Assembly: GCF_051014685.1 (NCBI RefSeq)
Contig: NC_135050.1
Location: 992,001-1,056,000, forward strand
DNA from: Ptiloglossa arizonensis
Taxonomy: Eukaryota; Arthropoda; Insecta; Hymenoptera; Colletidae
Length of the DNA: 64,000 nt
Direction: 5' to 3'
The notes beneath the pieces were generated by a model. It was given only the letters and a program-made list of their open reading frames with translations. It searched no databases and had not been told where the DNA came from. A program made the position numbers and the translations under genes. Position 1 is the first letter of the stretch. Each line of letters opens with the position of its first letter. This document shows positions 10,547 to 23,509 of the stretch, piece by piece.

Positions 10547-11799
10547 TACGTTTCGTGGTTCGTGTCTTGCTTTCCGTACGTTGTAATCCAACCGACCAAC
10601 TAAACACGGAACGTAGACTTCCGGTGTGCTTCATTGTCGCGCGTGACAGGTATAAAACGATTTTCTTCTCTTCCGTAACCTGTTGGTCGCCCGATACAAT
10701 TTTGTCGTTTCGGGCGGTGTTTTCTAGAAACCGGATTTTTAAACGAAAGAATTTATTCAACTGTGTCATGCCGTGGTCGTTATCAAAGTTCGTGCTTTCG
10801 TAATAACTGATTTACTTGGCGATATCTCCCAATATTGTAGTAGTCCACGCCGTTAGAAGATGACCGTTCCGTTAAACGACTTGTTTTTCTAGAACGTTTG
10901 ATCGACGATAAATACACTCGCGTCTCGATATTGCGTACGAATACACACGCTGTACGTGCGAAAATACTTCCGTGTCTCATGGAACGTGTAACAAACACGA
11001 ACACATCTACGAGAATATTACGCGAATATATAAAATTGAAATCGAGAAAGTTTTCCAAGCCACGTTCGCTTCGAATCGAATCGTACAAATTGGTGACGCA
11101 CTCGCGCGCAAAGAAGCACAGCGAATATAATTCTTTGTTGTTATTCGTCCTCCCGGTCACGTTGTATAACTATCGCGGTTTGTTTTTCTTCGGGCAAAGC
11201 TAGACGTGGCCTTGATGTCGCACGTGGCACAGCTTCGCGATCCGAAACTCGCAACGATCGGCGTCAACAAGGTTAGAAACGAAAATTCAACGTTAAAATT
11301 TGTTCGAATCTGGCCCGGAAAGCGGTGTTACTAGCCAGCGTCGTGACTAATTCGATCATCTGTGCAGTACGCGCGGCGCAATACCTCGGAACAATTGTAC
11401 CGTAATAATAATTACGATTTATTAGTGTTTTTCGGTGGTCGTAACGAACCTTTTTCACAGTGACGAAACACGCCATACTTTCTGCCCGGGGAATATAACT
11501 CGCGTTTAACGCAAAAAGGTACTCGTTTATCGCATTTCGTTTCGATAATATTCTCGAATCGTTTTTCTTGCGTCGGAATCGAAGAAACGGTCCGATCGCG
11601 TAAATTGAGGTTAGGTCGTGGCACAACAGCGCTCCGGTTTTATTTTTTCACGTTGTTCACGGTAAACGAACGTTCACTTTTCGCGCGTAACCGAGGGATA
11701 AATAAATAAAATAAACGCGACGTTCTTCGCGCCAAGTACGAAACTTAATAATCGAAATAGACGAAGCACAGGGGCGTACTTTCGTCGCGAAAAATTCCA

Positions 11800-11868
11800 A
11801 GGATTCGTTCGAACCCGGATTTTTAGCTCGCCAGAGCGACTGCTTTAACCAATTAAGCTGCTCAGACC
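11800..11868 (-). tRNA. tRNA-like relic (decayed tRNA or SINE head)
   Basis: Read on the - strand it shows an A-box-like AGCTTAATTGGTTAAAGC, whose D stem GCTT/AAGC pairs perfectly, and a B-box GGGTTCGAAC. Between them an anticodon-like loop CTCTGGC would give CTG (Gln). The T stem does not pair, the acceptor stem is poor, and the anticodon stem has mismatches. It is therefore not a functional tRNA and is probably a pseudogene or the head of a tRNA-derived SINE. Confidence 0.3.
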
Positions 11869-13373
11869 GTCGACGAATTTCTTTTTCTTCGAGTCGTGTA
11901 TCCTGTCGAATGAGCCCAGTTCGGACGAAAAGATCTCGAACAAATGAAACGTGTACGCGGACTCGAAAGCCACAGCAGCTCGAAAAGCAATCTTGTAAAA
12001 ATGATTCACTCGAAAGAGATGCGATAAAGGTCGGCCAACGAAAATGTCCACGCGGGCGTTCGAAGAAGTGGTTACGCGCATGTACGTGCCATTGTGCGCG
12101 TGAATATTCATTTACCATGTTGTATCTAATCCCATTTGTTACACCGTAGTCAAGTTTACGAAATATATTTCCACGCGAACGACCAAACTCCTCATTTCAT
12201 ACTTTTTTTTTTTTTATAGAATGAAATTACGGGAAAAAGAATTAAATATACGTTATTGTTAATTAGGGTTAAATCGTAATAATCGTAACGAGCAATTAAC
12301 TTTAGAACGTCTTCGATGTTACACTTTGGATCGATAAACTGCTATTGAAATGCTTACAAAATTATAAGAGTAGGAAACGATGGTGGTAAAATGAAGATAA
12401 AAATTATCGAGTAAATATAAATATAACGGAATAATTTCTGTACGTGCTCTCCGAATGACAAAGGTTGTAAATTTAAAAACACAAAAATGTGTGTCCACGC
12501 CATCTCGGTTTAGAGTTAAATCGGATACTAAACATTGTCTTGCCATTCATCGGAGAAGCGGTTCGATTAAAAATTCTACCGCGCGACAGTCGTGGTAATC
12601 AACATCTTACCAAATTCGCTTCGACGAACGAGATATCTCTTTTCCTATTTAACGTTGGCTTTGAGTAACAAGATATCTCGCTTTGTAAGGGAAAAGCAGC
12701 GCGTCTAGATACGTATATCTAGCGGACCATTGGCACAGTGTTCATTTATTCGCAATTTTCGTAAATCGCTTAAAATCGACGAACACGTTTTCGAACGTCT
12801 TTTGCGACACTACGTATTCATGCCCAAGGTCGTTTCAAGGTTCTACAATATCGAGTCATTGAACTCGTCGCACTGTTTACGATAAAAATTCGCAGAAAAA
12901 GACGAACGTAATACGGTCGAGAAAAAGATTTTTAAACGAACCTCGTGAATTTTTTGACTTTTAGAAACCAGAAGAAATCGGTGATAATTACGCGATATTA
13001 AATTTCGAGCCAAGTACCACAGAGATCGTTGAAAAATTATGTCCAAAGGAAAAAGAAAAAGAAAAAGAAAAACCAAACCAAATGTTATTTCGAAAGGAGA
13101 AAATTAATTCGATAATATTTCCAATCGAGATTAGATTTTACAACCGAATTTTTAGCTGCACCTCTGACGTGTACGTACCGCTACGCGTTATATTTTATCT
13201 CTACGTATAAATTCGCGCGTACACTTCCACGTATACGCGGCGGATTGCGTTTGACAAGGTAATAATAATAACCCACGAGTCTACTTGGATGTTTCGATAT
13301 TTTCCCAATTTCGGACCTTGCCTCGAACGTTGACCGGAATCATCCTGCTTTTGAACGAAATTCACCGTACATT

Positions 13374-13470
13374 GATACACGCATACGGAAACGTGTATTA
13401 GTATACACACATACGGAAGCCCGTATCGATACGCATATACGGAAACGTATATTAATATACACATTTATAT
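13374..13470. repeat. Diverged 54-bp direct repeat
   Basis: Two units beginning GATACACGCATACGGAAACG and GATACGCATATACGGAAACG, 54 bp apart, both rich in TATACACA and CGTAT. This is a small degenerate tandem duplication. Confidence 0.75.
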
Positions 13471-13806
13471 TAACGTATAACGTCGTTGTAACGGCAACGC
13501 AACGTTAATGGCAAAATAACGCGGAACGGCGAAGCAATGTTTGGTTTCTCCGTTGCTCGTCGAGGGCGATAATTCACGTCCAAGTTAGAGGCAATTTATC
13601 GCCAGCAACGGAATTCGACGGTAGAGACACACGGAACTCGAACTTCGTATCGGCGATGCGGAACACGTAAACACGGATATTGAGTCTCGGCGTTGCGTGG
13701 GTTCTTTTTTTTCCCCGGGCTGGTGTACACTCGAAGACACGTGGAATTCGGGTATCCGATTGTAAGCTCGCTTAAAACTTTCCACACACACGCAGGAAGC
13801 GCGCGC

Positions 13807-13810
<4 letters not shown>

Positions 13811-13847
<37 letters not shown>

Positions 13848-13857
13848 AGAGAGAGGG
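13811..13857. repeat. GA-dinucleotide tract
   Basis: (GA)n running into AAGAGAAAGAG. It is followed at 13922 by an initiator-like TCAGTGTG in a GC-rich patch, so an alternative promoter here is possible but unsupported. A T-rich run of about 40 bp occurs at 14222-14262. Confidence 0.9.
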
Positions 13858-13859
13858 AA

Positions 13860-16800
13860 CGGTTCTCTCTGCCTCTTTCGCGCTTCCGACACTTTTCGGT
13901 CTCGTAACGATCGTCGTCGCGATCAGTGTGTGCGCTCGCGAGCATAATCGTCGGTAAAATCGTTCTATCCGCGATCGAGCCCGCCGGCAAAATCGAACCT
14001 CCCGCTTACCTTTCAGGATGACTGCGTATCGACGTGTCCAAATATTCGTTCAATTTTCGAACAAGCGATTCCCTAAAATCTGTTTCACGCCATTTTTCTA
14101 GAGGCACTGCGCCATTCGGCGTACTCGTGATGATTTTTCATCCGCGCAAACTTGAACGGTACGGTATCAAAAAGTATGCTCGCCTGTGTAATAAATAAAC
14201 TACGACTTTGTCGGTTTTTATGTATTTTCTTTTTGTTTTTTTTTTTTTTTTTGTTTTTTTTTTACTTCACGAAAATTGTAATTACGTAACTTATGAATAT
14301 GAAATTAGGGTAACGAAGGTTGTAAGCATCGGAGAGAAATGTGGAAAGTTGAAATGTTTGTTGTCGCACCAAACGTATAGAACAATATAAACGAAAACTT
14401 TGTTTGTACTTTATTGTACATATTCTTCAAGATCGAATCCGAACGCGTTATAAAGGGAAAAAATTAATATATAAAATCGTAATTGAAAAGCTGCTTTGCG
14501 ATAAAGTTAATCGCTTCACGGGAAAGTGCAAGTAATCGGTGCGAATGAACTATCTGCGGATGAATGATCGATTCTCTTCGTGCGTCTATCGGTGATCGAT
14601 ACACGACACGTGTCGATGATGCGCGATATTAAATTCGATAGTAAAATAATTTCGGACGAAATTTTTGACACCGAGTCTAACTGGTGCACACACCGATCGA
14701 TCGTAATACCGTACAAATCGAGTAAGCACCGATACTTGTTAAGAATGTATCAAACATAGTAGGCACAATCTAATCTGTGGAAGATAAAAGACCGATGATT
14801 CCATGATCCCCTAATACGTAAAAATCTGTAATTTATCGAGCGAATGTAAATGCAGGAACAGTGGCACGAGTGGCCGAGAAATAGTATCGCGATAGTATAC
14901 GGACAATGTACATTTCGCTTTCTAAACGGAACGATTCGCTGGAAACTTTATTTTCCGGTATCGATGCAATCGACTCGATATCGGTCTCGTTTTAATTCAA
15001 CTTAGTTTTCAAAATTTCAATCTTTCGAGTAAACTTTGGTCTTCCGTAGGAATGGCGGCCACGGATACCCAACGTACGTTTAATTTACCCGTATTTCATC
15101 GTAACGATACTGTGTCTATAAATTATTCGTAGTTTCATCATTCTCGCGTTTGCGCGCGTGTATATTTGTTCCTTGCGATTACTCGGTTCCGTCTACTCCG
15201 ATTCTATGATAAATTCTTCCGACGCGAATTAAAAAGAAAAAGCCTCGAAACGTAACCTTAAATCTGTCCACAATCCGATCGGTTATCCGCATTCGCCTAA
15301 AGTTGTTCAAAAATTGTTCGTAGCTTCTCGTTCAAACAAATACGAGAAAATGATTAATTATCGTAGATTTCTTAGAAAGCATTTCGTTGTCTTTCTTTAA
15401 ACGATGACTGATAGCGTAATGACGAAACAATACGAAACGTGTCAACTGGCGCGCAGTAAGTCGCGTGGAGTATAATCGGTGGTATTTAAATCGAAAATGG
15501 GGACTACGAAATAGATTCTAGGAACTATCGTGCGCCATTGTTGGCGTCGACGATTCGAAGCCCGTAAAAATCGGCACGTTATCGATCGATATCGGTCGTG
15601 TTAATCGACGGAGATCGATAACGTCGATCGATGTCGCCAGGTAACGAGAACAACGTTGCAGTAAAATACATGGATATTCGGAATTTCGTTCGATAAACGA
15701 GACGTTAGAGTACCACTGTATCGATGTGTCGGAGCAACGTGCGTTTGGGGCTTTTCCGTGATCACCGTCACGACTGTGTTTTTTTTTTTTTTTTTAGTGG
15801 AAATACACCGCGATCGATACGCGGGGCTATTCTTTGAACTCTAGCAATCGACGAAACTGCGTTCTACGTAAAAGAAACGTTATAAAAAGAAAGATTGAGA
15901 CTGCAACGAGCGATATATCGTGTACACGCGCGAGCGTTGCGCGTGGCTCTATCTTTTGGTGAAAAAGCGTATCAAGCCTTTTCCATATCGGTAATGTAGG
16001 TGTCTGTACGCGCGAGGTTCTGACGGAAAATTCGAACTGATCGTAGACCGCGCAGCACCGAGAACAAACTACACTTATCGTCGTTCAAACTTTCGACGAG
16101 GTCGATTTTTTTTTGCTCAAAAACGAGCCTAGCGACGATAGGTAGAAATGTTAATCTTTGGATCGAATAATGTATCACGATGCGAGGAAAAGTACACGAT
16201 GCACGAAACGTTAATTTTTAACAAGCGCGAAAATTTCGATTCGAATTTGTAAAGATGTGGTAAAGTGTCGTTCGTAAAATTTCATTTGTATTTCGCGTTA
16301 AAATCGCGTCGAATAGGCGCAAAAATACCTTATTCGGTGTTGACCATTTCGGGTATCCAAACTCCGTAGATAAAGGCAGAAAGAAAATGTCTTTAGGTTT
16401 CTCCTTGGTCAATTTTAAAGGTCTTCGTTCGTTCGCTTGAGAAATTCCACTTTGGGAAATCTTGGACAAAAGGTTCAGGTATACCTTGTCCTGCACTGTC
16501 AGGGTTACATCTGCGTCGGTTCTATTGTGTTTCGAAATACCTGGACCGATTTCTAGGAAGGCTCTGAAATTAATTCCTTAATACTTTCCTCTACCTGAGA
16601 CGTTTCACGTCCTCGAATACATCCGAAAACGTCGCGTGTATTTCACCTTTTGATCGAAATGTTGCAACACCACACGTTGCGAAACCGTTTTCCTAGCGTT
16701 CGCGTTAAATCACTTTTTCTTCGACTTTTTTTTCCCCCGCCATCGTATTACAAAGCTCTCCAAGTATACACACTAGGAAACAAAAATTGAAAGATAAATT

Positions 16801-19060
16801 CGAGATCACCCGTGATCGAAATCTTCCGCGGAGTATACGAATTATGAACTGGTACTGCATCGAAATTTATAAACGACGCAAAAAGAAAACAATTTTACAG
16901 ATGCCGAACAAAATTACAAAACATTCAGCGTAGAAAGTTCGAAAACGAATTATAATTCAACGAACGATGTTATTCTTAATAACCGATGTAGCTTACATTT
17001 GTTGCAATTAAATACTTTCGCCAGTTTTTCGAGCAATCGTTTCAATACAATTCGATGCATAGTATTTTTAATTTTTCAACATAGATACGTATTTTCCGTG
17101 ATATTGAAATTTGGGATTTTCCTGTTCGTTGTGGATCGTGTCGTTCGAGTCTCGAAATAAGTTTCTACAAGTTTTATAATCGGACTAATGTCGAAATTCG
17201 TGGGTCCGATTATTCGCCATCGTACAAAGTACGGTAATTGTTAATCGATCGTACCAAATATTAATTGTTAAAATAATTATAGACGAAAATAGAATCTCGA
17301 TGGCCCTCTTCCATGAAAATTTCAAAGTGTTCCGTTCCAATGGAACGAAACTTACTCGTTCCGTTATTACATCGGCGTGTAATTATAACGTACGTGCCCT
17401 CGTTTTTCTCCATTTCCAAGCAGAAACGCCTTAAAATACATTCGTGAAAATTCAGTGCCTCTGGCTGCAGATTTTCTCCCCCGGTACGTATCGATAGGCT
17501 TTTAAACGAATCGGTTCCCAATTGATTTATAAATGCTTCGACATTTTCGTAAACCGGATTCGAGCGAATCGACATTTCGAAAAGAAACGTTTATAAATAT
17601 CGGTCCGTACCGTTTAAGGTTTTCTCCGGTATCGAAGTCGATTAATTATTACAAAATCGATCGTGTGAACTGGTTCCCGCGATAAAAGGAAATACGAGTT
17701 CGTAGTTGGCACTTTGTTCATCGATCCGTTCGATGAGTACGGCGATACAAAATCAGTGCGTCGACGAAGCTGGTCCCAAAATGTCGGAACTGTATCTCCG
17801 AAAGTATTATAATATTTCTTACGCGTTAAAAATAGATTTAAACCGAACGAGAAGAAACGAGCCTTCGAAACGAAGATTACGAGCACGGAAATCGTATTTC
17901 GAGGTATTCGAGAAAAAAAACAAACGGCTTTTTTACGTATAATTTCGAAATCGTTCAAAAATGGTTCGTTTTGAACTCGTATCTTTCTTCGAGACATCGA
18001 TTCGAATACAACGGAACATCGGTGACCAAATGATCTCGAAGAGAGCGTATACTCCCAAACTGGTTGTTTTTCGAGAAAGTGATTTAGTCCATTTTCCATA
18101 GAGTTCCCCGTGTCTGGAGTAACGACAAAGTTTCGCGAACAATTACACGCTGCTACTGGCGTTGAAAGGTCTGGTTGGTAGTTTAATTATTTCGAAAGTG
18201 CTACAATTGTGCGTAACTAGGGTACACTGGGAGACGAATCGAATCGCAGTCTGTTCAACGATAACAAAATAATCGTCGAACGTAAATAAAAAGTTAGTTT
18301 TTAATTACATCTACGTAACCAACGTTACCGTTTGGTCTGCGCGTTCTTGATAAAAGATATAAAACGAACCGAAAAATCTTTCTTTCGCGAACAAAATGAG
18401 AAAAGATCTCGAGGATGGATCCTTGAGAGAAAAAGAGGAAAGGTTTCCAACGAAATCTTTGCCATCGATCCAAGAAAATACAATTCGATAAGAACGATGT
18501 CGACCGACGCTACTCGGCGCATAGATCGCAAAAATGATCCTTTTTTTACATCCCCTATCGACACAATTCTCGCGTCATCGTTCTTCGTAGACATTCCACT
18601 GTATCCAATCTTTCGAAGATGGATCATATTTTCGCAACGATAAATACGCTCTCTCGAAGAGTTTTACCCTCGACCTTCGTCTCGGAATACTCGAACGAAG
18701 AAAACGAGTCTCCAACCTTGTCCGTTTCACCGGCAACGCGTGTAAACACTGAACAGCTCGATACAATATCGAGTCGCTACACGGTAAGTGGCAAGCTCAG
18801 AAGAAGGAGATGTTACGAACAATCGAAATGCAAGTTTCTATCGTCAACCAACTCGGATCGAATTCTTATTTCGATCCGATTCGTTTCGGATTACCTTAAT
18901 CGCTTCGCAAAAAATAACCGAGTCTGTATCCAACAACTCGAGGTAACGAAAATATCAACGATGGTATCGAGAACGTTCGCGACAGTCAGGTTTGATACCT
19001 AAACGGAGAAAATGGAACGGAAAGAGCCACGTGTCCGAGACGAGTAAAGTATTCTATATA
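13860..19060. other. Intronic stretch, no exon seen
   Basis: AT- and TCGA-rich unique DNA with a poly-T run at 15779-15796. Frames at 16218-16496, 17261-18142 and 18325-19002 were read and rejected for lack of coding bias. The donor-like ACG|GTAAGTGG at 18785 has no convincing acceptor upstream. Confidence 0.55.
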
Positions 19061-19070
19061 TACTTTGTTT

Positions 19071-19349
19071 CCATTTGTTTATTTCACGACGATGAAATTT
19101 AGTTTCAAAGTTAAAGTACAGTTTCTTCTATTCGTTCATTTATTTATTTCACGAAGATGAAATCTAGTTATAAAAACGAAGCAGAGTTTCTTCCGTTTAT
19201 TTATTTCACGAAGACGAAATCTAGCACAAGTCCGTTACGAAGACGAAGTATAATCTCTTTCGTTCGATCGCTTCGTAAAGTTTCCTTTTTTCTTTTCATT
19301 GAGTCGTCTCGAAACGTAATTATGACCACGTTGTCCAAGTAGCGTAACC
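19071..19349. repeat. Dispersed direct repeat, copy A (279 bp)
   Basis: Matches 20177-20455 over exactly 279 bp with roughly 5-10 percent mismatches and no net length change. It runs from CCATTTGTTTATTTCACG to AAGTAGCGTAACC. Internally it has three spaced copies of a TTTATTTCACGAAGAYGAAAT motif. It is non-coding. Confidence 0.9.
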
Positions 19350-19984
19350 TGTAACGAATTATCGATCGGCGAATTAAGTTTCGTTGCGCGGACGTATCTG
19401 TCGATTCGTGAGTTCGTATCGATCTCTGTCGCGTTATCGTCGACCGTGAGATTCTCAAATACGGTGACCCGAGGAACTCGTAAAGAAGAGTATGGAAATT
19501 CTTTGGAAAATCGAACGTATCCACGATCGCAACTGGAGTATTTTCTTCTCGAGAAAGAGAGGCGTTCGGGGCCGAGACAGCGCAGCGTAGAAATGGCTGG
19601 CGCCTTCGATAGGGTGGACGGTGCCGCCATTTGCAAACCAGCTTTCGCAGCCACGCACGTTCATTAGCATACAAGGTGATACCAGTCGAACCACCATGAT
19701 ATTACGACACGTATCGCGACCCACGGACACGTTTATTTTTTTCCTATCGATGGATTTTGAAACAACATCGCGTACGCGTGGAATCTCATCTGCGCGCGGT
19801 GTTCTTCGGTGGAGTTTTCAGGGTCCTCGTTGGTGTCGTTGGGTCGAGTTCAGCGAAATTCGAACTGCTCTGGATCACGAGAGCGTTCGGGCGCGTACAA
19901 TCGAAACCTTCGCTCGGGACTCTGACTAAAAGGTTCTCGTGCTTTCGTTTCAGACGTCTAGATTCCCCCCTCCCCCCTTTTTTT

Positions 19985-20110
19985 TTTCATTAAGACGTCT
20001 TGAAAAGCGCACTTATGACCACTTTGCCCATGTAGCGTAACCGTGCGCGAATCGACGAGATTCGCGTCGCTTTCGAACGCCATTCCTCTGGACGAGGTAA
20101 CGTATTTTAA
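19985..20110. repeat. Partial copy of the same repeat family (tail only)
   Basis: Contains TTATGACCACTTTGCCCA, the palindromic CGCGAATCGACGAGATTCGCG region and CGCTTTCGAACGC. These match the tail of copy B and its 3' continuation (20401-20515). The order A, tail, B suggests a tandem amplification of about 0.45-1.1 kb units followed by deletion. Confidence 0.8.
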
Positions 20111-20176
20111 CAGTTACCACTTTTTCGAATAAATTTCGGTTATTGTGTATATATATATATATACACACACTTTCGT

Positions 20177-20455
20177 CCATTTGTTTATTTCACGATGACG
20201 AAATTTAGTTTCAAAGTTAAAGTATAGTTTCTTCTATTCGTTCATTTATTTATTTCACCAAGATGAAATCTAGTTATAAAAATGAAGTAGAGTTTCTTCT
20301 ATTTATTTATTTCACGAAGATGAAATCTAGCACAAGTCCGTTACGAAGACAAAGTATAATTTCTTTCGTTTAATTAGTTGGTAAAGTTTCCTTTTTTCTT
20401 TTCATTGAGTCGTCTCGTAACGTAATTATGACCACTTTGCCCAAGTAGCGTAACC
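20177..20455. repeat. Dispersed direct repeat, copy B (279 bp)
   Basis: Collinear with 19071-19349, 1106 bp downstream. Its 3' extension to about 20515 is shared with the partial copy at 19985-20110. A short (AT)n(AC)n run precedes it (20149-20170), and a GC-alternating run (20609-20623) follows. Confidence 0.9.
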
Positions 20456-20539
20456 ATACGCGAATCGACGAGATTCGCGTCGCTTTCGAACGCAATTCCT
20501 TTCGATGAGATAGCGTTTTCGAACAGTATCATTTTTTAC

Positions 20540-23100
20540 GATAAATAATTTCCGTAATGGCCGTAAGTTTCTTTCATTTATTTATCAACCCTTTAAGATA
20601 ATGCTTGTGCGCGCGCGCGCGCGGATTATTTCTTAGTTAACATCGGTCGATTTGCAGTGTTTTCGTGCCAGCTTACTTTCGAGGAAAATTCGAAATACAA
20701 TTTTAGTGGATTTTCTCATTATTTTTTTTTTTACACTGGAATTATTTATTTCCAACGGTCGATACAACGGCAGTGTGTACAATCGCGTATGCAAGGATCG
20801 AGTAATTTGTTGGAATATTTTTGTTTCTATAGCAAGATTACACTAATCGATGTAATAAATAAGTGACGTTTTTATTCAACGTCTCGACCCGTATGCTTGT
20901 AGTAATTACGGAATATTCGTTAATTATAAACTTTCATGCGAGATTAAAATTACAATTGTAGATACTCGATATTGACCGTTCGAAAACCAGAACGAGCGCA
21001 AATATTGTACGTAAACAATAATGTCATACGTATTGTACAAATTCGAACGCGTAGATTGATCGAACTTGAAACCGAAAGTGGGATCATTTTGCAAGAATTA
21101 TCTATTGTACCTGATTGCTTTTAGACCGACGTTGTTCAAATCTCCAACGAAGAAGAATAAATTGCGAGAAACCGTAAATAGACTCGACGATACGATTAAA
21201 ATTACCCAAATATATGATTTTCGGTACTCGATGATGATAAAACTAACTCGATTCACAATGACAATGTTAAGTCTCTACAATGTCGGATAATCCGCACCGT
21301 CTTCGTAAATTATCTCCTTTGTACGCTAAAGTATTATTTAAATTTCACGTAAATGAACAGCTTTTCCCAAAAAGGATCCAAACGAAAAAGGACCTAAACG
21401 AGCCGTTAACCTATCAACTTTTACCCACCGAAGAGCAACTAACTCTCATCTGACCACAAAAGATTAATACAAACTGCACAAATTCCACTTACGTACGTAC
21501 GTATTTCTGACGAATGAAAAATTTCACTTATTTTCACCAGGAAAAGTGGACACCTTGTTCTCGTTGCACTTGTATTCTCTTACAACGAATACGGAGTACT
21601 TGTTATAAACCGGAGTATGTTGCATCTCCGTGTTATCGTGAAACGTGCGTCGTATTGTTTTATAACCGGTGTCCTCGTTCGCGATGGTGCATCTGCTGAC
21701 GTTAAATCGGAGCACTGGGCATTAGTCCCGCGATAATTACGGAATTCTCCCGGGTCAGCTTGTTCGGAGTTCTTTGCACTTTCTCTTCGTCCTCGTCGGT
21801 AGCACGAGTACACCTCACGGGACGAAGAAAGAAAAGAAAAGAACCGAGAATCGATATACCCCTTGTCGTTCTTCGGTTAGTCTTTCGTCATCGCGCTCGT
21901 TCTCGGAACAGCGAACGAATCCGCGAAGAAGCTCGCGAGTCCTAGTCAGCGGTTTCTTCCGGTGTTGACGGCCCTCTTATCGCGACACCGCGAGAATAAA
22001 TGACCAAAGTTTCGCTTAATTTTCGCCACGTGCTTTCGGCAGCGAGATTCTCTATCAATTCTTTATTTCTATTACCGCGTGTCGCGTGAATTCTTCCTCG
22101 TCGATATTGCGATCGAATCGACGAGTCGGAGGAACCACATTTCGAGATACTTGACAAAACCACTTTTTGCGTTCGTTAAACCCGAAACGTTTCTTTTCCA
22201 CTGTTTTCGATTCTAACGTGTAGTTTCTACGCGTTGTATTATCTATGCGTCCATTTTTCTTTCCTTTTTGCAAGCGTTGGAAATCTAATTTTTCAAATGG
22301 AAGGAAAAACATGACTGACTTTAGATCATTAACGAAATTTGATTTATTCTGCACGTCTCTGAGCCGAAATAACCTAAACGCGTTAAAGTGGTTTTTTATT
22401 TCTTGCGTTAATAATGCGTGTGGGTTTGCGAAGAAAGTTTGCACGTACCGTTCGTTTCAGTCTGCAAACGCTAAGCGTCGAACCTGTAAAAATACCTTAA
22501 AAATATATTTTTATTTTCAATACGATCTTTTCATCTTCTTAATAGAAAATGACCTTTTGCAAGAATTTATCGTATTATATTTTGAATAAGTTTCCGTAAA
22601 ATATTTGATATCCATTTTTAAAAAAGCGACGAAACAATGCTCGACGTACCGGTGATGCGATCTATTACCATTATTTATACAACTATTTACAAAGAAATAT
22701 GGTATTTAAACTGTTGTACTCTATCGTATTCCAATTGGTGCATAGAATATTGCAAAAAAAAAAAGAAAAACAACAACATTTGTCAACTCTGGCACCTGTA
22801 TCGTTTTCTACGAACACTCTTAAATGGAAAAACCATATTTCGAGATATAAGAAAACAAAAACAGCTTTTCGCATTTATTGAACTCGAGAAACTACCGATA
22901 CAGGTTACTTCTTTTGCACTATTCTCTGCATTTTACATACGGTTTCTAGATTGTGAGAAAATTGTTAAATTTTCGATCATGTTATCAAAGAAGATCGTTT
23001 GTATGTTTACCGCCTAGTGTTCTAGGTAGATTTGTTGCGTATAGTTCGTTGGTTAGGTCTCTCGGCTAATCTTTTAATCTTGTTCCGCGTCTTTAATCCA
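20540..23100. other. Intronic stretch, no exon seen
   Basis: AT-rich sequence. About 22642-22700 resembles, in inverted orientation, 42325-42385 (shared GACGTACCGGTGATGCG and ACTATTTACAAAG), so it probably belongs to an old dispersed repeat. The acceptor-like TTCGTTTCAG at 22451-22460 has no donor in frame. Confidence 0.55.
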
Positions 23101-23115
23101 CTACGTTTTTATATT

Positions 23116-23250
23116 AGATTGTTCGATAAGTTTTGTTGTTCGATAAAACATATTGAGTAGTACTAGGTTGTTCGATCAAACTTATTGAACAGTATAGTAC
23201 TAGGTTGTTCGATAAACTTTATCGTTCGATGAAACTTATCGAACAACCTA
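23116..23250. mobile_element. Cluster of TA-flanked palindromic MITE ends
   Basis: Three consecutive copies of the TTGTTCGATAAG-type end. The last, 23201-23250, is an almost perfect 50-bp hairpin: TAGGTTGTTCGATAAA pairs with TTTATC/ACTTATCGAACAACCTA, bounded by TA on both sides. The arrangement suggests nested insertion or fold-back duplication of the family seen at 1841. Confidence 0.7.
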
Positions 23251-23334
23251 TTATATTTCGTCGTTGTACCATGGTGCATCGACTACAGTTCTAAATTCGA
23301 TGTATAATAATGCTTTCAATTTTGATACACAGCC

Positions 23335-23500
23335 CCGTGAAAATAATTTGTACCGTTAACCCTTGTAACAAGACTAATCGATCGCTTACCTTAACGATAG
23401 CACTTTAACGGTTGCATTTGGGAATGGGATTATCCACCGTGAAAATACTTTGTACCTTGTAACTCTGATCGATCGCTTTCTTTAACGATAGCAGTCCTAT
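23335..23500. repeat. 102-bp degenerate tandem duplication
   Basis: CCGTGAAAATAATTTGTACC at 23335 recurs as CCGTGAAAATACTTTGTACC at 23437. Both are followed by a GATCGATCGCTT and TTAACGATAGCA segment. Two copies, the second shortened internally. Confidence 0.8.
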
Positions 23501-23509
23501 TTTTTTTTA

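Larger units (their letters stand above)
9740..13370. other. Intronic stretch, no exon seen
   Basis: Apart from the C-rich tract and the tRNA-like relic, this is unique AT- and TCGA-rich sequence. Overlapping frames on both strands at 10783-12149 have no recognisable domains or flanking splice signals. Confidence 0.55.

Noticed and set aside
18619..19002. Frame with donor-like ACG|GTAAGTGG at 18785
   Set aside because: The preceding stretch looks mildly protein-like but lacks an acceptor, and its codon usage matches the background.
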